Origin: F-183 sp964627455 | Lineage (GTDB): Bacteria; Acidobacteriota; Terriglobia; Bryobacterales; Bryobacteraceae | Direction of reading: 5' to 3' | Assembly (NCBI GenBank): GCA_964627455.1 | Contig: CAZVKC010000018.1 | Location: 1-64,000, forward strand | DNA length: 64,000 nt | Part shown: one piece after another, positions 28,137 through 35,993 of the stretch | How positions within the stretch are numbered: the first letter of the stretch is position 1 | How the letters are laid out: every line of letters begins with the position of its first letter | The notes under the pieces: model-generated | Database searches by the model: none | What the model saw: only the letters and a program-made list of their open reading frames with translations | What the model was told of the DNA's origin: nothing | Program-made: the position numbers and the translations under genes

Positions 28137-28724
28137 GTGCTCGATTGGATCTTCGCCCGCTACCTTTTGCCCGGCGCCAGCCGCCGTCATGAGGCGCTGG
28201 TCGCGGATCGCAAGAAGCAGCTACTGGAAGGCATCGCAAGCAACAGCATCGTAGTCGAATTGGGCCCTGGAACGGGGCCCAATTTCCTTTACTTTCCGCC
28301 CGGCATCGAATGGATCGGCGTCGAGCCCAACCGCCATCTGCACATCCACCTCGACAACCGACGGGTCGTCCACGACATCCGCGAAATCCAATCCGGATTC
28401 GCCGATGCAGTCGTCTGCACGCTCGTACTCTGCTCCGTGGACGACCTTGCCGCAGTCCTGCAGGAATCCCTTCGCGTCCTCAAACCGGGAGGCCGCTTCT
28501 ACTTCCTCGAACACGTCGCAGCGCCCCGCGGCACGCGTCTCTACCGGCTCCAGCGGATCCTGCGGCCCTTCTGGAAAATCCCCGCCCGCGGCTGCGACAC
28601 CTGCCGCGACACGCTGCACGCCATCCGCTCCGCCTTCCCCCACGTCGAAGCCGAACAATTCTCCCTGCCCCTCGGCCCCGTCTCCCCCCACATTTCCGGC
28701 GTCGCCACCAAATCGGTAGTGTAG
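28137..28724 (+). CDS. Class I SAM-dependent methyltransferase
   Basis: UbiE/Mtl7-like small methyltransferase. SAM motif I VVELGPGTGPNFLYF near residue 40, motif II GVEPNRHLH, motif post I around DAVVCTLVLCSVDDL, and LRVLKPGGRFYFLEHV. Two Cys pairs (GCDTCRDT) near the end. GTG start at 28137, nine bases after gspD. The stop codon lies within the palindromic repeat that begins at 28721. Substrate unknown. Length 195. Confidence 0.88.
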   Translation: MLDWIFARYLLPGASRRHEALVADRKKQLLEGIASNSIVVELGPGTGPNFLYFPPGIEWIGVEPNRHLHIHLDNRRVVHDIREIQSGFADAVVCTLVLCSVDDLAAVLQESLRVLKPGGRFYFLEHVAAPRGTRLYRLQRILRPFWKIPARGCDTCRDTLHAIRSAFPHVEAEQFSLPLGPVSPHISGVATKSVV

Positions 28725-28755
28725 ACTTTTAGTCTGCGCGGATCTTCCGATCCGC
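28721..28755. repeat. Bipartite palindromic repeat, copy 3 (intergenic)
   Basis: GTAGACTTTTAGTCTGC (28721-28737) followed directly by GCGGATCTTCCGATCCGC (28738-28755). Same two-dyad plan and spacing as copies 1 and 2 but with different, compensated arm sequences. It contains the stop codon of the methyltransferase gene. Confidence 0.75.
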
Positions 28756-28776
28756 CCACACGTACTTGCGCCCCTC

Positions 28777-30306
28777 ATGGACCTCCACCATCGCAAATCC
28801 GCCGCACGTAAACCCGCCGCATCCAAAGATAAACTCGCCGCACGCCAGGCCCGCGGACTCTCCCCCACCGTCCGCGAACGCATCGACGCCCTCCTCGACC
28901 CCGGCTCCTTCCACGAGTTCGGACTCCTCACCCACTCCGACGTCCCCGGCATGGAATCCAAAACGCCTGCCGACGGCAAGGTCTGCGGAACCGGCCGCAT
29001 CGACAATCGCAACGTGATCCTCACAGCCGACGACCCGCTCGTCCTCGCCGGCTCCGGCGGTCGCGTCGGATCCGCCAAAACCATGCGCTGGCATGAATTC
29101 GCCAAAGAAAAGGGCTACCCGATCATCAATCTCGGCGAGGCCGGCGGCGCACGCATCCCCGACATCCAGGGCTCCGACGGACTCAGTTCCATGACCATGC
29201 GCGCCGAGATGGGCCGCCGCCTCCGCCGCGTCCCCATGGTCGCCACCATCATGGGCGAATGCTTCGGAGCCCCCTCCTGGTACGCCGCCCTCTCCGACTT
29301 CGTGGTCCAGGTCAAAGGCTCCATCATGGCCGTCTCCGGCCCCCGCGTCCTCGAAATGGCCACCGGCGAAAAGGTCGCCAGCCCCGAGGACCTCGGCGGC
29401 TGGAAACTCCACGCCGAAGTCACCGGCCTCATCGACCGCGTCGCTGAAGACGAAACCCACTGCTTCCAACTCGTCCGCGACTTCCTCGGCTATCTCCCCT
29501 CACACAGCGACGAACTCCCGCCCCGGGCAACAACAACCTCGCCGTCATCAGAAGAAGACCCCGCCGCGATCGTCCCCGCCGAACCCCAGCGAGGCTACGA
29601 CATGATGCGTCTCCTCGAAACCATCGCAGACTCCGCTTCCCTCTTCCCCATCAAGCCGGACTTCGACCGCAGCGTCATCACCGCCCTCGCCCGCCTCGAC
29701 GGCTACCCCGTCGGCATCATCGCCAACAACCCATCCAAACTCTCCGGCGCCATGGGACCCGAAGGCTGCGACAAGTGCGTCCAGTTCCTCTGCCTCTGCG
29801 ACTCCTTCCACATCCCCGTCCTCTTCCTCCACGACACCCCCGGCTTCCGCGTCGGCCGCGAAGCCGAAGCCAAACGCATGCCCGGCCGCATCATCAATTT
29901 CATCCAGGCCCTTTCTCTCACCACCGTCCCCAAAGTCTCGCTGGTGATCCGCAAAAGCTACGGCATGGCGTACTCCAACATGGCAGGACCCGGCATGGGC
30001 GCGGACTTCCAGTTCGCCTGGCCCGGCGCCGACATCAGTTTCATGGCCCCGGAAGTTGCGGCCAACGTCGTCCATCAGCGCAAGATCCAGCACGCCCTGG
30101 ATCCACAAGCCGCTTGGCGCGCCGCCGTCGAGGAAATGCGCTCCGCCAGCGCACCCTGGCGCGCCGCCGGACTGGGATTTTTGGATGATGTGATCGAACC
30201 GCGCGATACCAGAGCGGTTCTCATACGGGCGCTCGAACTAGCCCGCGGGCAAAGAGGAAAAGGAAAAAGTCAGCGCTTGCTCGCCAACTGGCCTTCCAGT
30301 TGTTGA
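28777..30306 (+). CDS. Acyl-CoA carboxylase carboxyltransferase subunit
   Basis: Beta subunit of a propionyl/acyl-CoA carboxylase, moving carboxyl from biotin to acyl-CoA. Crotonase-fold halves with oxyanion motifs: LGEAGGARIPDIQGSDGL near residue 120, IIANNPSKLSGAMGPEG near 310 and FLHDTPGFRVG near 345. Length 509 is normal for PccB/AccD5. ATG 28777 follows the palindromic repeat. The biotin carboxylase subunit is not in the window. Its last 37 bases overlap the convergent diguanylate cyclase gene, so the C-terminal GKGKSQRLLANWPSSC is antisense to that gene's end. Confidence 0.9.
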   Translation: MDLHHRKSAARKPAASKDKLAARQARGLSPTVRERIDALLDPGSFHEFGLLTHSDVPGMESKTPADGKVCGTGRIDNRNVILTADDPLVLAGSGGRVGSAKTMRWHEFAKEKGYPIINLGEAGGARIPDIQGSDGLSSMTMRAEMGRRLRRVPMVATIMGECFGAPSWYAALSDFVVQVKGSIMAVSGPRVLEMATGEKVASPEDLGGWKLHAEVTGLIDRVAEDETHCFQLVRDFLGYLPSHSDELPPRATTTSPSSEEDPAAIVPAEPQRGYDMMRLLETIADSASLFPIKPDFDRSVITALARLDGYPVGIIANNPSKLSGAMGPEGCDKCVQFLCLCDSFHIPVLFLHDTPGFRVGREAEAKRMPGRIINFIQALSLTTVPKVSLVIRKSYGMAYSNMAGPGMGADFQFAWPGADISFMAPEVAANVVHQRKIQHALDPQAAWRAAVEEMRSASAPWRAAGLGFLDDVIEPRDTRAVLIRALELARGQRGKGKSQRLLANWPSSC

Positions 30307-31271
30307 TTGACGGAGGCCTTGGAGTCCGGATCGAACTCAATCACCCGGACGCAATTCCGTCCTTCACGCTTCGCCTGGTAGAGGGCCGTGTCGGCTGCAC
30401 GCAGCAACCCCTCCGGTGGCGACGCAAACGCGGGAACCGCGTAGGTCGCTCCGAAACTCGCCGAAATCTGCAGTTCCATCTCGCCGATCCGCATCGGCTC
30501 CGACGCAATCGCCTGCCGTAACCGCTCCGCGTGTGCACCTACGCACGTATCATGACAGCCCGGCAGGATGATCAGAAACTCCTCACCACCATACCGTCCC
30601 ACCGAATCGTATGCCCGGCAGACAGCCGTCAATCGCCGCGCCGACTCCCGCAATACTTCGTCCCCAACCAGATGCCCGTAGGTGTCGTTGATTGTCTTGA
30701 AGTGATCGATATCCATCATGATCACCCCAACACCGGTGTCCCCGCGCTCCATGCGCGACAACTCCTTCTCGAGCATCTCGAAAACCGTCGGCCGGTTCCA
30801 CAGCCTCGTCAGGCTGTCCCGCGTGGCCTGCTCACGCAAAGCCTCCTGCGCCGCCACCAGTTCCGTCTGCAGTTCCAGAATCCGGATCCCTGCCCGCAAC
30901 CGGACCTGCAATTCGTGTTGATCGAACGGCTTGGTGACGTAATCGTCCGCCCCGGCCTCCATGCCCTCGATCAGGTCTTCCTTTAAACTCTTCGACGTCA
31001 GCAGAATCAGGTACGTGTACTTGTCCTTCTGCAGTTGCCGGACCATCCGGCAGACCTCAGGACCCGTCAGGCTGGGCATCACCCAGTCTAAAATCGCCAA
31101 AGAAGGAGCGTTCGGCGCCTGTAAAGACTCCCACGCCGCCAATCCGTCAGGGACCGACACCACGTCATAGCCCCATTTCCGAAGCGCCACCTCCAACAGA
31201 TGACGTGACACGACACTGTCATCCGCGATCAGCACCCGGAGCCGGTTTGTTTGTTTCGCCTTCTCCAACAC
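30270..31271 (-). CDS. Response regulator with diguanylate cyclase (GGDEF) output
   Basis: Receiver domain at residues 10-130 with phospho-acceptor Asp62 (LAILDWVMP), acidic pair RVLIADDSV and Lys in DDYVTKPF; short coiled coil; GGDEF domain from about 165 with DIDHFKTINDTYGH and active-site GGEEF near 250. An RAYD five residues before GGEEF fits the product-inhibition I-site. It should make cyclic di-GMP when phosphorylated; no partner kinase is nearby. Length 333. The preceding 230 bases separate it from the divergent acuI-like gene. Confidence 0.95.
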   Translation of the reverse strand: MLEKAKQTNRLRVLIADDSVVSRHLLEVALRKWGYDVVSVPDGLAAWESLQAPNAPSLAILDWVMPSLTGPEVCRMVRQLQKDKYTYLILLTSKSLKEDLIEGMEAGADDYVTKPFDQHELQVRLRAGIRILELQTELVAAQEALREQATRDSLTRLWNRPTVFEMLEKELSRMERGDTGVGVIMMDIDHFKTINDTYGHLVGDEVLRESARRLTAVCRAYDSVGRYGGEEFLIILPGCHDTCVGAHAERLRQAIASEPMRIGEMELQISASFGATYAVPAFASPPEGLLRAADTALYQAKREGRNCVRVIEFDPDSKASVNQQLEGQLASKR

Positions 31272-31505
31272 AAATTACTCAGTTCCAACCCGGACAACGA
31301 AGGTCCGCGCCTTGTACGACACTCCTCATATCGTCCCTGAATCGGGCAAACGTTAGCGAATCCTGCGATTTGCGGGACGATGCACTCCATTACAGCACCA
31401 ATTTGATCCCTGCTGGCGGAGGGGGACTAAGGACACTTCCCCAGATGTCAAAGCGTGCTTCCCTTACCTGGCCCGGTGCGTTACCCTAACGGCTGCATAT
31501 CCGGT

Positions 31506-32507
31506 ATGTCCACCTTCCGCGCTCTCGTGGCCACCCAAGCCGCCGACACCAAAGCCACCTCCGTCGGCTTCCAGGAACTCTCCCTCGACCAGTTGCCCCC
31601 CGGCGACGTTCTCATCCAGGTCTCCCATTCCAGCCTCAACTATAAGGACGGCATCTGCGTCACCGGCAAACCCGGCGTGATGCGCTCGTTCCCCATGGTC
31701 CCCGGCATCGACCTCGCCGGTACGGTCGTCGAATCTTCCACCCCCGACTTCGTCCCCGGCGACTCGGTCGTCCTCACCGGTGGCGGCCTCGCCGAAACCG
31801 CCTGGGGCGGCTACTCCGCTTACGCGCGCGTGAAAAAGGATTTCCTCGTCAACCTTCCCGCCGGACTTTCCGCCAAACAGGCCATGGCCATCGGCACCGC
31901 CGGATTCACAGCCATGCAGTGTGTCCTCGCGCTTGAGAAGCACGGCGTCGCGCCCGGCGGCAAGGAAGTCGTCGTCACCGGCGCGGCCGGCGGCGTCGGC
32001 AGTGTCGCCGTAGCCGTCCTCGCCAAACTCGGATATCGCGTCGTTGCCTCCACCGGCCGGGTCGCGGAAACGCAGGACTACCTGAAATCCCTCGGCGCCG
32101 CTGAAGTCATCGACCGCAGCATCCTCGCCGCGGAATCGAAGCGTCCTCTGGAAGGCGAGCGTTTCGCCGGAGCCGTCGACACCGTCGGAGGCGCCACCCT
32201 CGCCGGACTCCTCCGTTCGATCGCCTATCGTGGAACTGTCGCCGCCTGTGGACTCGCCGGAGGCACCTCGCTCCCAACCACGGTATTGCCGTTCATCCTC
32301 CGCGGCGTCACGCTAGCCGGCATCGACTCCGTCCGCGCCCCCCAACCCGAGCGCGCCGAAGTCTGGTCCCGTCTCGCCTCGGACCTCTCCCTGGACCTCC
32401 TTGAGTCGATGACCACCGTGGAACCGCTCACCAACATCATCGCCCTCGGCGAAAAAATCCTCGCCGGCTCCACCCGGGGCCGCGTCGTCATCGACGTCAA
32501 CGCCTGA
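31506..32507 (+). CDS. YhdH/AcuI-type quinone oxidoreductase
   Basis: Zinc-independent medium-chain dehydrogenase/reductase of the YhdH/YhfP group, which includes NADPH-dependent acryloyl-CoA reductase. Seen: SHSSLNYKDGICVTGKPGV near residue 40, GIDLAGTVVESS, and the NADPH loop VTGAAGGVGSVAVAVLAKLG near 155. ATG 31506 gives the standard N-terminus (STFRALVATQ). Length 333. Next to the carboxylase subunit at 28777 it could serve propionyl/acrylyl-CoA metabolism, but the linkage is loose. The gene's 3' end coincides with the broken end of a vapC remnant on the other strand. Confidence 0.9.
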   Translation: MSTFRALVATQAADTKATSVGFQELSLDQLPPGDVLIQVSHSSLNYKDGICVTGKPGVMRSFPMVPGIDLAGTVVESSTPDFVPGDSVVLTGGGLAETAWGGYSAYARVKKDFLVNLPAGLSAKQAMAIGTAGFTAMQCVLALEKHGVAPGGKEVVVTGAAGGVGSVAVAVLAKLGYRVVASTGRVAETQDYLKSLGAAEVIDRSILAAESKRPLEGERFAGAVDTVGGATLAGLLRSIAYRGTVAACGLAGGTSLPTTVLPFILRGVTLAGIDSVRAPQPERAEVWSRLASDLSLDLLESMTTVEPLTNIIALGEKILAGSTRGRVVIDVNA

Positions 32508-32712
32508 AGAAACCGGTGTCGCCGGCTTTCAGCCTTTGCGGGTTTTGAGTGGGCCTCCCGGCGCAGCGGATTCCGTGCACGAGTTCGTCCACTGTCACTG
32601 GCGAGAGGGAGAGATCCAACGGGCCATGGGCGTCGAGGATCGCTTCGATAGAACCGGAGACGGGCGGCTTGTTCCGCTCCGTGATGATCACGGCACTGGA
32701 ATCTAACACCAA
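32508..32712 (-). pseudogene. vapC (PIN-domain toxin) remnant, frameshifted and truncated
   Basis: From TTG 32712 or GTG 32709 the frame reads LVLDSSAVIITERN, then DLSLSPVTVDELVHGI, matching the first two acidic motifs of PIN-domain toxins. Around 32560-32575 the frame changes: the other frame continues EAHSKPAKAESRRHRFLQAL, like the VapC helix after the second motif. Similarity stops exactly at the 3' end of the acuI-like gene (32507), so the second half with the remaining acidic residues is missing. No vapB lies upstream; the DUF6572 remnant occupies that place. Confidence 0.72.
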
Positions 32713-32735
32713 GCCGTTGAGAACGGCCCCCACAA

Positions 32736-33130
32736 TCAGCAGCGCCGCGGTGACTCTGAAAACCGACACTCCGTTTTACCTCCAAAAACCCGGACCCGCA
32801 AGGCGAACCAAGACCATGAAGGGTCTCGCGTACCACTGATCCGCTCCTCGATCACTTCCCTGCACCGGACCAGGAACTGCGTTCCACGAGCATCGGGCTG
32901 GAACTTGAAAACGATATCGAACACCACAGGTCTACTGTTCGCATCGAATACTTGTTCCAGAATCTCTCCGCTCTCCACAAAAGCAAGATAGGTATTCAGC
33001 TTTCCTGTAAGACGATCTGATGGTGGTCACTGTCAATCCAATCGAGATGATCTGAGATGGTAAGAGTGACCGCCCCAGTAATCTTGTTAACCCCGAGAAA
33101 GTCGATTACTCGGGGATCGTCAACCGCCAT
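32736..33130 (-). pseudogene. DUF6572-like gene with one-base frameshift
   Basis: ATG 33130 has a strong upstream GAGGAGG. The first frame reads MAVDDPRVIDFLGV, then VTLTISDHLDWIDSDHHQ and VLQES before TGA. The second frame continues KLNTYLAFVESGEILEQVF and VVFDIVFKFQPD, EVIEE. Joined, these match the DUF6572 pattern as I remember it. The join needs one extra A in the GAAAG run around 33000-33004 (GAAAAG would give Q-E-K-L-N). After REVIEE the C-terminus looks like read-through sequence. Function of DUF6572 is unknown. Confidence 0.72.
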
Positions 33131-33648
33131 TGGGCAACCTCCTCGTCGCCAGAACGATCTTGTCCGGCATCGCTCGAGTCGTGGCTCGCCAATCCCGACC
33201 ACTGTAGCCCCGCTCTTTTCAATCGGTAGAAAGTCCGCAAACGAAGGGCGTTCGCCAGTCCGTCGGCGCGATCGATCGCTGGTTCAACCTATATTTCGAA
33301 TCTTACCAGCAACTTACAGGAAGCGCTTTGGTGGCAAAAATTGCGATTGATAAAATGAAGTCGAAGGTAGACGCTTGCCGCGAATCGAAATCCGGCAAGC
33401 GTCTTTTGTTTGGCTGAGACAGTTTCGGGAGGCCCTGCGAAGGTGTCCCCCCCGGCGGATGCTTGACAACTGAATAAGAGGCCGGGGGGCGGCAACAACC
33501 ACACGATGCACATCGCAACACGCTTATTTTGTTACAGTTGCAGTCACTCAGCAAATCCGGATGCGTCCGAAACAAACCCGAGAAACCATTTGAATTGTGT
33601 AGTTTGCAGACACGTCTCGGGCGTTTCGGGAAAATGGATTACCGAAAC
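33131..33648. other. Non-coding stretch, no convincing gene
   Basis: Several overlapping open frames are present on both strands but none has a ribosome-binding site, recognisable motif or normal composition. It is visibly more AT-rich than its surroundings. The only clear element is the orphan terminator at 33369-33411. Confidence 0.6.
33369..33411 (+). terminator. Strong orphan intrinsic terminator
   Basis: Perfect 12-bp stem: AGACGCTTGCCG (33369-33380) with CGGCAAGCGTCT (33393-33404), 12-base loop, then TTTGTTT. No plus-strand gene precedes it within 860 bases, so it either belongs to an unannotated short RNA or is left over from a lost gene. Confidence 0.75.
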
Positions 33649-33785
33649 GAACCCAAGGGTTCCAGAGCCGGCCCATTAGTATCAACAACTTAGGAGCACA
33701 CCAACCAGCCCGGAACCCAAAACGAACCCAGGATTTGGGTTCCTTTTGGGTTCAAAACGCCCCAGCGAACCCAGGAACGAACCCG
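33649..33785. repeat. Cluster of GAACCC(A) repeats in both orientations
   Basis: GAACCCAAGGGTTC (33649-33662, inverted pair), then GAACCCA-type copies at 33713, 33724, 33736 (inverted), 33748 (inverted), 33766-33772 and 33779. At least seven copies occur in about 140 bases just downstream of the rlmD stop. Confidence 0.8.
33713..33753. other. 18-bp stem-loop built from GAACCCA repeats
   Basis: Left arm GAACCCAAAACGAACCCA (33713-33730), loop GGATT, right arm TGGGTTCCTTTTGGGTTC (33736-33753); 17 of 18 positions pair. No T tract follows on either strand, so it is not a standard terminator, although it lies about 40 bases past the rlmD stop. Confidence 0.75.
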
Positions 33786-33794
33786 AGAACGTCC

Positions 33795-35000
33795 CTACCG
33801 CAGCCGCAACTTCACAATCGTCTCCAGGTGGTACGTCTGCGGGAACAGGTCAATCAGCGTCAGCCCCGCGATATCGTACGTCCCCTTCAACTCCGCCAGA
33901 TCCCGCGCCAGCGTCGACGGGTTACACGACACAATCGTCACCTGCGGAGCCTTCAACCGCAGCAAATCCCGCACCACAGACTTACCCAACCCCGTCCGCG
34001 GCGGATCCGCCACAATCAGGTCCGGCGTCTTCGTCGCCCGCTCCAGCCAGTCCTCTGTCCTCGCACAACTCGTCCGCGACGCCGCCGTCTCCAGCTTCGC
34101 CCGCTTCAGGTTGAACTGCAGATCCGAATGCGCCGCCGCCCCCACTTCCACAGCCGTCACCTGCTGGAACTTCCGCGCCAGCGGCAGCGTGAACAGCCCG
34201 ACGCCCGCATACAGATCGTACGCCGAACTCCCCTCCGCCCCGTCCAGCACCCCGGTCACCAGTTCCTCGATCAGAAACCGGTTCACCTGGAAGAACGACT
34301 TGTGGTTCACGCGAAACACGTCCGAACCACCCACCGTGTAGTCGAGATTCGGTTGATCCATCCCCGGCACAAGCTTCGCCGCCTCTTCGAAAAACCGCTT
34401 CGCCAGAGGACGCGCCGTCCGCAGGATGTTCAACTGCGTCGACGTCTCATTCGTGAACAGCTCGAACCGTGACACGAACTTCGGCAGAATCGGCCGGATC
34501 TTTTCGATCGCCGCCCAGATCGTCGGCGACGCGATCGGACACTCGCTGATCGGCACGAGCGCATTGCTGCCCTGCTCGAAGTACCCAAGCTTGCCATCCT
34601 CGATCTGGAACTGGCAGCGGTTGCGATACTCATACTGCGGACCAGAGATCACCTCCACGCCGCCCGCGTACTCGATCTTCCCCATGCGAGCCAGTTGCTC
34701 CACCAGGATCCCGGCCTTCAACTCCAACTGGGTGTCGTACTTCGCATGCTGATACTGGCAGCCCCCGCACTCGCCGAAGTGCTTGCACCTCGCCGCCACG
34801 CGGGCCTTCGACGGCTCGAGGATCTCCACCGTCTTGCCCCATTGCACGCCCTTCCGGCCTGGTTCGCTTTCCACCTTCACCAGTTCCCCCGGCAGCACAA
34901 AGCCGGCGAAATGAGTCGCGTCGTTGGCCCAGCCGATGCCGTGGCCCCCGTACACCCATTTCTCGATGCGCACTTCGTTTACGATAAAAGTTACCCCCAT
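33795..35000 (-). CDS. rlmD: 23S rRNA (uracil-C5)-methyltransferase, RlmD/TrmA family
   Basis: Iron-sulphur RNA uracil methyltransferase. N-terminal TRAM-like segment (GGHGIGWANDATHFAGFVLPG), the 4Fe-4S cysteines CKHFGECGGCQYQH near residue 75, SAM site YDLYAGVGLFTLPLAR near 275, DPPRTGLGK and the catalytic Cys in IVSCNPSTLARDL near 355. Length 401. ATG 35000 is used; the long open frame upstream overlaps trpS antisense. Exact target (U747, U1939 or a tRNA) cannot be fixed, so the symbol is provisional. Start codon is three bases from the divergent trpS start. Confidence 0.88.
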   Translation of the reverse strand: MGVTFIVNEVRIEKWVYGGHGIGWANDATHFAGFVLPGELVKVESEPGRKGVQWGKTVEILEPSKARVAARCKHFGECGGCQYQHAKYDTQLELKAGILVEQLARMGKIEYAGGVEVISGPQYEYRNRCQFQIEDGKLGYFEQGSNALVPISECPIASPTIWAAIEKIRPILPKFVSRFELFTNETSTQLNILRTARPLAKRFFEEAAKLVPGMDQPNLDYTVGGSDVFRVNHKSFFQVNRFLIEELVTGVLDGAEGSSAYDLYAGVGLFTLPLARKFQQVTAVEVGAAAHSDLQFNLKRAKLETAASRTSCARTEDWLERATKTPDLIVADPPRTGLGKSVVRDLLRLKAPQVTIVSCNPSTLARDLAELKGTYDIAGLTLIDLFPQTYHLETIVKLRLR

Positions 35001-35003
35001 ACA

Positions 35004-35993
35004 ATGAAAGCAAGAGTCTTCTCCGGTATTCAACCCACCGGCAGCCCGCACATCGGCAACTACCTCGGCGCCCTCAAGAACTGGGTCAAGATGCAGCACG
35101 AGTACGAATGCATCTGGGGCATCGTCGATCTGCACGCGATCACGCTCTACCAGGACCCCAAGGAACTGCGCCGCAAGATCGTCGAACTCGCCGGCATGTT
35201 GATCGCCATCGGACTCGACCCGAAAGAAACCAGCATCGTCGTCCAGTCGATGATCCCCGCCCACACCGAACTCGCCTGGATGCTCACCTGCGCCACGCCC
35301 CTCGGCTGGCTCGAACGCATGACGCAGTACAAGTCGAAGGCACAGGCGCAAGAGACCGTCGGCGATGGACTCCTGCAATACCCCGTGCTTATGGCCGCGG
35401 ACATCCTGCTCTACCAGGCCGCCTTCGTGCCCGTCGGAGACGATCAGTCCCAGCACCTCGAACTCACCCGCGACATCGCGCAGCGCTTCAACTCGCTCTA
35501 TGGCGAAACCTTCGTCATGCCGGGCACCCGCCTGCCTTCCGTCGGCGCCCGCATTATGGGCCTCGATGAGCCGGAAAAGAAAATGAGCAAGTCCAGCACC
35601 GGACCCAATCACGCCATCAGCCTGCTCGACGATCCCAAGGTCATCACCAAGAAGATCATGCGCGCCACCACCGACTCGAACCCCGCCGTGGACTTCGACA
35701 ACATGGGCGCCGGCGTCGCCAATCTGCTCGCCATCTTCCAGGCCTTCACCGAATACAGCGACGATCAGATGAAAGCCGAATTCGCGGGACTCCGCTATGG
35801 CGACATGAAGAAGAAGGTCGCCGCCGCCGTCGTTGCCGCGCTCGAACCCATCCAGGCCCGCTACCGCGAAATCACCGCGGACCCCAGCTATCTCGACGGC
35901 GTCCTGCATGAGTCCGCCGCGCGCGTGTCGCCCATCGCCAACGACACCGTCGAAAAAACCAAAAAGGCCATGGGCCTCTATACGGCGTCGTGA
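35004..35993 (+). CDS. trpS: Tryptophanyl-tRNA synthetase
   Basis: Class Ic aminoacyl-tRNA synthetase charging tRNA(Trp). Seen: SGIQPTGSPHIGNYLGAL with the HIGH-type PHIGN motif at the N-terminus, tryptophan-pocket region YPVLMAADILLY, VPVGDDQSQHLELTRDIA, and the KMSKS loop EKKMSKSSTG near residue 195. Length 329, as usual for bacteria. ATG 35004 begins MKARVFSGIQP. The stop overlaps the GTG of the MFS gene. Its promoter must lie within the opposing rlmD gene. Confidence 0.97.
   Translation: MKARVFSGIQPTGSPHIGNYLGALKNWVKMQHEYECIWGIVDLHAITLYQDPKELRRKIVELAGMLIAIGLDPKETSIVVQSMIPAHTELAWMLTCATPLGWLERMTQYKSKAQAQETVGDGLLQYPVLMAADILLYQAAFVPVGDDQSQHLELTRDIAQRFNSLYGETFVMPGTRLPSVGARIMGLDEPEKKMSKSSTGPNHAISLLDDPKVITKKIMRATTDSNPAVDFDNMGAGVANLLAIFQAFTEYSDDQMKAEFAGLRYGDMKKKVAAAVVAALEPIQARYREITADPSYLDGVLHESAARVSPIANDTVEKTKKAMGLYTAS

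Noticed and set aside
25350..28190. A 946-residue open frame on the minus strand across gspD
   Set aside because: It is the antisense shadow of the GC-rich gspD and upstream gene; it has no motif, low-complexity His/Ala content and no ribosome site, while gspD is unmistakable.
32497..32769. Intact 90-residue PIN protein starting at 32769
   Set aside because: The first 20 residues do not match PIN domains, the second half leaves the family frame, and the C-terminal acidic motifs are absent; annotated as a remnant instead.
33289..33575. Overlapping small minus-strand frames (65-90 codons) in the non-coding island
   Set aside because: Three frames overlap the same DNA, none has a ribosome site or protein-like composition, and the terminator hairpin runs through them.
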